From the NCBI RefSeq assembly GCF_002087085.1, contig NZ_MWQY01000022.1, positions 1-57,831 on the forward strand: a DNA stretch of 57,831 bases. Direction: 5' to 3'. How positions within the stretch are numbered: the stretch's first letter is position 1; each line of letters starts with the position of its first letter. Shown here piece by piece: positions 53,661-57,831 of this stretch. The notes below the pieces were generated by a model. It was not told the origin of the DNA, did no database searches, and was given only the letters and a program-made list of their open reading frames with translations. Made by a program: the position numbers and the translations under genes. Source of the DNA: Marispirochaeta aestuarii (GTDB lineage: Bacteria > Spirochaetota > Spirochaetia > JC444 > Marispirochaetaceae).

Positions 53661-55175
53661 CTACTCTACTCGATACTCTGGACGCAGTTGGATTCCCTGG
53701 TAATATCGTCCATACTTGGTCTTTTTATAGGGATACCCCTGCTCCTGTAATGCCTCCTTCCAGGCTCTTCCGAGAAAAGGCTTGTATCCATTTTCTTCGC
53801 ACCATTTCTCATAAGCAGTACGCAATTTACTGGCAGAAGTAGAAAAGGAACCTCCGATTTCACAGCAATCTTCAATAAAAGCACCTATCAGGTCCTCATC
53901 CTGCCTGTATACCTCTGTTGCAGTCTGGATCGTTTCGCTATCTCCATACCCGTCTTTATACCAACGGACTGCCCCACTGATTATCCATGCAAGGATGAAT
54001 GGACCTGACTGTTCCCACAATTTGGCTGCATAATCCGGGTCTCTCAAACCCTCTGGGACAATATTCTGAAAAGGAAATAGTCTTACTCGTCTCCAGATTC
54101 CGGTATCCCTGCCGGTTATCCGCGGCTTATGATTGGTGAGAATTGCGATTGACGCGCAGGGGCGATAGGTAAAGGTATGTTCGCCCTTTCTACTCACCGC
54201 GATGGAATCCCCCCCTGTTAGGGCTTTAATCCGACCTTCATCCAGGTGTATTCCGTTTGAAGGTTCTGCCGCATAGGTAAAGCGGACCCCCCTAAGAGCC
54301 GCCAGATCATCAGAATGACCAGCTGCACGACGATTTGTCTGAAGGGTTTCGATGGCAACTGGAGCTGCATAATCCCCCAGACACCGGGCAATTGTCTCAA
54401 ACGTAACGCTTTTTGAGTTCGCACCTTCCCCATAGGCAATTATGACGCGCTCTTTCGGCGTTCGACCGCTTGCACACGATCCTGCAAAGCGATTGAGCGC
54501 AGACTTGAGGTCCGGTTTTCCATTGCTGACAAATTCCATCAACTCGAGCCATGCCTTGGGATCGTGGTCAGGATCAGGAGCTATGCCAGTAATCTTTGAA
54601 AGCATCAAATCAGGACTGTGCTCTATCTTTACTCCTGTCCTGAGATTGAATACTCCTGATGGAGTATTGAGCAGGTCAGGATCAGCGTCGAAATCCGAAT
54701 CATCACACGCTATCTGAGGGTCTCGAGCAGCGAGGTTAAGCATTGCCTTTATCCTTGAATAACTCTCTGACCGTTTGGCGTGATCTGCCATTTCCTTTCG
54801 CTTCTCAGTATCACCTATTAAATAGGCCTCTGAATACATTGACCGGACAACCTGACGCGCCAGGTTATAGTGATACATCTTAGTATCCCGAATCCAGCGT
54901 GTTCCATCATAAACCATCCATGACCCTGAAGTATGGTTGTATTTGGCTATTTTGCGGTACATGTCAGCGTACCGTTCCGAATTACCCAGATCAGTCAATT
55001 TCCGGTGTGGACGGCAGACAACCGATTGACTTTGAAGGGTAACGTAATCCTTGATTATCGAGACGATACCATCGTTTGCATGACAGCCTTCATCACATGA
55101 GAAGCGAATAGGCTCTCCAACAGCAGGATCCGGAATAGCTACCGTCTGAACATTCTGGTCATTTATACTTTTCAT
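53661..55175 (-). CDS. SF3 helicase, D5/phage P4 primase-helicase family
   Basis: 504 aa from the ATG at 55175 (MKSINDQNVQTV). It contains a D5_N-type region (about residues 60-240, with CDDSDFDADPDLLNTPSGVFNLRTG), then an SF3 helicase core: Walker A YGEGANSKSV (about 247-257), Walker B region RGVRFTYAAEPS, and sensor-like SIAILTNHKPRITGRDTGIWRRV. The C-terminus has a PriCT/HTH-like tail (AYEKWCEENGYKPF). There is no obvious catalytic primase domain, so it may rely on host primase. It probably unwinds the excised circular element at its origin. The start overlaps the preceding 64-aa gene by 17 nt. Confidence 0.88.
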   Translation of the reverse strand: MKSINDQNVQTVAIPDPAVGEPIRFSCDEGCHANDGIVSIIKDYVTLQSQSVVCRPHRKLTDLGNSERYADMYRKIAKYNHTSGSWMVYDGTRWIRDTKMYHYNLARQVVRSMYSEAYLIGDTEKRKEMADHAKRSESYSRIKAMLNLAARDPQIACDDSDFDADPDLLNTPSGVFNLRTGVKIEHSPDLMLSKITGIAPDPDHDPKAWLELMEFVSNGKPDLKSALNRFAGSCASGRTPKERVIIAYGEGANSKSVTFETIARCLGDYAAPVAIETLQTNRRAAGHSDDLAALRGVRFTYAAEPSNGIHLDEGRIKALTGGDSIAVSRKGEHTFTYRPCASIAILTNHKPRITGRDTGIWRRVRLFPFQNIVPEGLRDPDYAAKLWEQSGPFILAWIISGAVRWYKDGYGDSETIQTATEVYRQDEDLIGAFIEDCCEIGGSFSTSASKLRTAYEKWCEENGYKPFLGRAWKEALQEQGYPYKKTKYGRYYQGIQLRPEYRVE

Positions 55176-55353
55176 GTGCAGCCGCCTTTTTGGTAGGCAT
55201 GAACTTCGTAGTGAGTGTCCGATCAACACGGCGAATCTCTGAAGCATGAATGCTGAAAACTGCACCAACCTCACAAAAACTGTTTGCATTGATCTGCTCG
55301 ACTATCCATTCCGCAATCTCGGCAATCTCTTCAGGGAGTATTACTGTCTTCAC
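55159..55353 (-). CDS. Small protein coupled to the excisionase-like gene, 64 aa
   Basis: Uses a GTG start at 55353, placed by GGAGG five nt upstream and by a 4-nt overlap (GTGA) with the stop of the HTH gene. It has a helical N-terminus (LPEEIAEIAEWIVEQINAN) and a basic C-terminus (TKKAAAHEKYK). No family recognised. Both neighbours overlap it, so it is a real part of the replication/excision operon. Confidence 0.6.
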   Translation of the reverse strand: MKTVILPEEIAEIAEWIVEQINANSFCEVGAVFSIHASEIRRVDRTLTTKFMPTKKAAAHEKYK

Positions 55354-55574
55354 TTAGCCCTCCCGTTCGCCTTGCGGTAGCCAGCTGCTATAAAGTCGTT
55401 GAGAATTTCCGGAGTCAGGAAAGTACGTCCCCCAAGCTTAATTGTGTCGATCAAGCCTGCGGATGACCATTTCCTGATGGTGATAGGTGCGACACAAAGC
55501 AGCTTTGCAGCTTCTTCATAACTGAGGAGACGTTTTTCATTGGAAATTGGAGAAACAAGTAGGTCTTTAGACAT
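55350..55574 (-). CDS. Excisionase-like MerR/HTH_17 DNA-binding protein, 74 aa
   Basis: A winged-helix HTH_17 domain is seen as LLSYEEAAKLLCVAPITIRKWSSAGLIDTIKLGGRTFLTPEIL, the usual form of recombination directionality factors and small element regulators. It is first in the short operon with the 64-aa protein and the SF3 helicase. Its start codon is flanked by a nested palindrome (55576-55635) in the leader that could control translation or bind the protein itself. It is the likeliest partner of the integrase for excision. Confidence 0.8.
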   Translation of the reverse strand: MSKDLLVSPISNEKRLLSYEEAAKLLCVAPITIRKWSSAGLIDTIKLGGRTFLTPEILNDFIAAGYRKANGRAK

Positions 55575-55575
55575 G

Positions 55576-55635
55576 GGTAGACCTCATAAATACCTCGAGA
55601 AATTTCTCGAGAAATAGTGAGTCTTCCGGTCTACC
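55576..55635 (-). promoter_or_regulatory. Nested palindrome in the leader of the excisionase-like gene
   Basis: GGTAGACC (55576-55583) and GGTCTACC (55628-55635) are inverted copies. They enclose an 18-bp perfect palindrome CTCGAGAAATTTCTCGAG (55594-55611). In the minus-strand message the outer stem ends 1 nt before the ATG and includes part of the ribosome-binding GAGG. It could hide the translation start, or serve as an operator or origin element. Confidence 0.55.
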
Positions 55636-55680
55636 TTCTCGACCTTCTGGAACCCTGCGATCAACTCACGCAGTTTTCCA

Positions 55681-55730
55681 CTGATAGAAAGATAGCATCT
55701 TCCAATTGGTGTGCCAGGTGTTTCTATCAG
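55681..55730. repeat. Perfect 10-bp inverted repeat upstream of the excision/replication operon
   Basis: CTGATAGAAA (55681-55690) and TTTCTATCAG (55721-55730) are exact inverted copies separated by 30 bp. They lie between the stop of the 153-aa gene and the excisionase-like leader. A repressor operator or part of an origin are the main options; there is no T-run for termination. Confidence 0.45.
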
Positions 55731-55745
55731 AAATATTAAGGATGC

Positions 55746-56207
55746 CTATGGAAGTGATTTGACGGTCACTTTTGACAAGAGCACCCTCGCCTTGAGTCTT
55801 GTATATTCAGATGCAGACTCAAGATCATCTAAAATTGTTGTACAGTTGCATTTCTGTTCCAGGTCGTAGTCACGATATAACCTTAGCGTTAGACGATGAA
55901 AAGCTAAGGATAATTCTGAAATCCCTTCTTGCGACGGATCCAGCTTGTTTCTATCATCAGGAAAATCAGGCGCCTTTATTCGCACAGATCTGTCTCTACC
56001 AATCATGATCTTATGTTGTTCTGAACTGTTTCTTTTCGCATTCAAAAAGAGTGCGGCCTCTAATTTGATAGCTAACTGTAGAGGTATACGCCCAGTCTTC
56101 ACGAAGCGCCTGAAATCGGTCCAGTGAATATCAGATATTATCGACATTCTCCTTAATGATATTCCAATCTCATCGCTTAGCTTGGCAAAGTTCAGCCGGA
56201 TCTTCAT
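55746..56207 (-). CDS. HTH-like regulator of the element, 153 aa
   Basis: The ATG at 56207 (MKIRLNFAKLSDEIGISLRRM) has GAGG five nt upstream; the longer open frame upstream is AT-rich and not coding in style. Residues 5-55 (LSDEIGISLRRMSIISDIHWTDFRRFVKTGRIPLQLAIKLEAAL) look like a divergent XRE-type helix-turn-helix. The rest is charged and helical. It lies between the integrase and the excisionase-like gene, where element repressors are common. A repressor role is inferred from position. Confidence 0.5.
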   Translation of the reverse strand: MKIRLNFAKLSDEIGISLRRMSIISDIHWTDFRRFVKTGRIPLQLAIKLEAALFLNAKRNSSEQHKIMIGRDRSVRIKAPDFPDDRNKLDPSQEGISELSLAFHRLTLRLYRDYDLEQKCNCTTILDDLESASEYTRLKARVLLSKVTVKSLP

Positions 56208-56449
56208 GATTTCCTCACTGTATGAATTATATAAAAAAATACAGGAAGAGACAAGCATATATAGTACCTGTTCGCTCTTATTACTCATCTTCCACACCAC
56301 AGATAGCGCTTTATATGATAACATATACAGCCTTTTTCGAGTATATACAGGCAAATAATGACATACGTTAACACTTACGTTTAAGCATATATTCTACATT
56401 CTCCATATGTTGGCTCAAAATCTCACATAACTCATTAAGTTTCGTTTAG

Positions 56450-57640
56450 CTACGCAGATTCTGCAGTTCCTATGATGGTAAACATTCTTCTCTGCGCTTC
56501 AGCCACATCTTCCATCCCATCAATGTGATAATAATGAGAAGTCATGGATTTACTCATATGGCCTGTAAGCCGTTGAATCTTCTCAATAGGAACTCGACTT
56601 TCAAGAAGCAACGTATTGAAGAAATGCCGGTGCGAATGAAACGTAATATTCCGCTGTATTCGGATTCGCTCCGTAATACCTATTCTCACTAACGCCTCAT
56701 AAAACGGTTTTGTTAATACTGAATCATTACAGGGACGGCCAGGTTTGTATGTTGAAAAGAAAACATACTCATCGATCCTGTATCCCCAGGGATTCAGATC
56801 AATACATTTTTTGAGTGCATCATACACACTTTCAGGAATGGGAACAGATCGCGATTCCTGACCATTCTTAGTTCCCAGCCTGTAACCACCGTTAGAATCA
56901 GACCATACACCACGCACAGTTACCCGGCCAGGCTCTATATCTGAAATATGAAGACCCTGAATCTCCCCCAGCCTGAAGCCGGCTGATGCAGCTAACATTG
57001 ACGCAGCAAATGGTCTGGGATCGGTTATATCCCATGCTTCGCGGAAAAGGTTCTGAACCTCTTCCTGAGTTAATATTCCTCTTGCTTTGTTCTTGACAGC
57101 AGCTCGTTCAATTCGGATGTTATGCCGTATCAACTGTGCTTCATCAGCAGCATCAATTATCTGTTTTAACACGCCAAGGGCCTGGTTTATTGTTGCCCCG
57201 GCATAACCTTCTGTGAAAAGTTGGTTTCTGAACCGCCTCACAGTAGCGGTATCTAAGTCCTGAAGCCTTACTTTACCGAGACTGCGTATAACATGATGGT
57301 CAAGAAGATTGTTATTTCGTTGACATTGCTGTTTGGATATACGCTTCCCTGCTGACCGTTTGGATACAGTATGCTCCCCGTCCCAATCGAAAAAGTGACT
57401 TTTCAATTCTCCGGATTCCGGATCCGGCCTTCTATCGCACATATCAGCAATAGTGGAATACGCAGCTGCAGAAATCTTTCCCCTTGTTACATACTCCCAT
57501 GCTGCGGACTCTGCCTTCCGTTTGGTAGTTTCCCCTGTTGACCTTCCGGCGGTATATGTACCATCTGGAAGCAGGTACCGGGCGTAAAAATACCTTGATT
57601 TTTTCCGTTTAAACAGTCTGAAAGGTGCTTTCTCGGGCAT
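56450..57640 (-). CDS. int: Tyrosine recombinase integrase
   Basis: 396 aa. An N-terminal arm-binding region (KSRYFYARYLLPDGTYTAGRSTGETTKRKAE) is followed by a SAM-like core-binding domain (about 70-180) and the catalytic domain. The catalytic domain has Arg223 in AGFRLGEIQGL, the His-x-x-Arg box as H335-S-H-R338, His361 in TGHMS, and the Tyr nucleophile in SHYYH (370 or 371). All active-site residues are present, so it should be functional. It integrates the element into the 3' end of tRNA-Leu. The start is 134 bp from the right attachment repeat and transcription runs away from the tRNA, the standard arrangement. Confidence 0.95.
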   Translation of the reverse strand: MPEKAPFRLFKRKKSRYFYARYLLPDGTYTAGRSTGETTKRKAESAAWEYVTRGKISAAAYSTIADMCDRRPDPESGELKSHFFDWDGEHTVSKRSAGKRISKQQCQRNNNLLDHHVIRSLGKVRLQDLDTATVRRFRNQLFTEGYAGATINQALGVLKQIIDAADEAQLIRHNIRIERAAVKNKARGILTQEEVQNLFREAWDITDPRPFAASMLAASAGFRLGEIQGLHISDIEPGRVTVRGVWSDSNGGYRLGTKNGQESRSVPIPESVYDALKKCIDLNPWGYRIDEYVFFSTYKPGRPCNDSVLTKPFYEALVRIGITERIRIQRNITFHSHRHFFNTLLLESRVPIEKIQRLTGHMSKSMTSHYYHIDGMEDVAEAQRRMFTIIGTAESA

Positions 57641-57674
57641 GATGCTTCCCCTTTTCCAAGGTGGTCCAGTTTTC

Positions 57675-57694
57675 TGGTGTCACCTTGGTGTCAA
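57675..57694. promoter_or_regulatory. Right arm-type integrase-binding motifs
   Basis: CTGGTGTCA (57675-57683) and TTGGTGTCA (57686-57694) repeat in the same orientation and at the same 11-bp spacing as the pair at 33829-33848. They lie between the integrase start and the attachment repeat. Confidence 0.6.
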
Positions 57695-57752
57695 TTGGAG
57701 ATATTGGAAGCACAACGCCCGATGTAGGGTAGTTGTTTATAAAATCGCAACC

Positions 57753-57767
57753 TGTTACAGCGTAACA
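57753..57767 (-). terminator. Short stem-loop just downstream of the tRNA-Leu 3' end
   Basis: TGTTAC and GTAACA pair over a 3-nt loop. On the minus strand the hairpin follows the tRNA 3' end by about 10 nt and is followed by TTGCGATTTT. It could be a weak terminator for the tRNA supplied by the element, or an integrase/excisionase site. Confidence 0.3.
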
Positions 57768-57776
57768 AGTTAGTTT

Positions 57777-57831
57777 GCCGGAGACCGGACTTGAACCGGT
57801 ACGGGCTTATTAAGCCCGGGGGATTTTAAGT
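57777..57831 (-). tRNA. tRNA-Leu(UAA), 3' part, truncated by the window end
   Basis: On the minus strand the sequence reads from the last base of the 5' anticodon stem through the loop CTTAAAA (anticodon TAA). It continues through a long variable arm with a GGGCTT/AAGCCC stem and a T-arm GGTTCAAGTCC to the acceptor 3' strand GTCTCCGGC. The long variable arm and the anticodon give leucine. The 5' half should lie just beyond 57831. CCA is not encoded. The 58 bp 57774-57831 are duplicated exactly at 33654-33711, so integration preserved this gene's 3' end. Confidence 0.78.

Larger units (their letters stand above)
33654..57831. mobile_element. Integrative element of about 24 kb in tRNA-Leu(UAA)
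   Basis: The element is delimited by a 58-bp perfect direct repeat (33654-33711 and 57774-57831) derived from the 3' part of a tRNA-Leu gene. A tyrosine integrase gene sits 134 bp inside the right repeat, reading away from the tRNA. Paired TGGTGTCA motifs lie inside both ends. All recognisable genes between the repeats read leftward. They include an excisionase-like protein, an SF3 helicase and a terminase-small-subunit-like protein, plus a large defence cargo. No capsid, portal, relaxase or type IV secretion genes are visible. It therefore resembles a satellite-like or mobilisable genomic island rather than a complete prophage or self-transmissible ICE. Confidence 0.88.

Overview
The window looks like a chromosomal segment of a free-living, diderm spirochaete (Spirochaetaceae-like). 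The grounds are the style of its secreted proteins (signal peptides ending in FGSKEK), a hybrid sensor kinase of a type common in environmental spirochaetes, a MacAB-TolC-type envelope operon, and very large Ig-like surface proteins. This taxonomic call is inference: no rRNA or complete tRNA is present.

The left 33.5 kb is ordinary chromosome. It holds a response regulator/PAS/histidine kinase behind a good sigma-70-like promoter and three 28-bp-phased palindromes. A co-directional run follows: a DUF3524/QTMAN-like tRNA-queuosine glycosyltransferase overlapping an RsmB/NSUN-type m5C methyltransferase, a small COG2426 membrane protein and a UvrD/PcrA helicase. Next is a five-gene leftward operon (TolC-like, adaptor, ABC ATPase, FtsX-like permease, small secreted protein). 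Then comes a membrane-anchored solute-binding-like protein, and a leftward pair of giant Ig-like repeat proteins: one of 1573 aa ending in a probable outer-membrane beta-barrel, and a lipoprotein of 3619 aa. The chromosome part ends with a chromate transporter, a GAF-LuxR regulator, Rnk and a UPF0316/DUF2179 membrane protein.

From 33654 to the window end lies an integrative element of about 24 kb. It is bounded by a 58-bp direct repeat that is the 3' part of a tRNA-Leu(UAA) gene on the minus strand. The right copy runs off the window into what should be the intact tRNA; the left copy is a 3' fragment. A tyrosine integrase sits next to the right repeat. Both ends carry paired TGGTGTCA motifs spaced 11 bp apart, which are likely arm-type integrase sites. 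All element genes read leftward. Behind the integrase are a small regulator, an excisionase-like HTH protein, a 64-aa protein, an SF3 (D5/P4-type) helicase and a terminase-small-subunit-like protein. These are followed by a 916-aa protein of unknown function, a DUF4258 protein, an RNase D-like exonuclease and a MATE transporter.

The last and most interesting part is a compact type I restriction-modification island at 34.7-47.3 kb. In transcription order it reads hsdM1; an unusual fusion of a methyltransferase fold (DPPL in motif IV), an HsdS-like half and a HEPN-like domain (RNxxxxxHG); hsdM2; a HigB-like toxin; an XRE-ImmA/IrrE antitoxin/protease; a 62-aa ORF; a HEPN-type RNase candidate (RNxxxH); hsdS; hsdR. 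Several adjacent genes overlap by 1-8 nt. By eye, hsdR and both hsdM genes are GC-rich while the inserted genes are AT-richer, so the island appears to be a classic hsd operon into which RNA-targeting abortive modules have been built. This is the best candidate for an undescribed defence system in the window.
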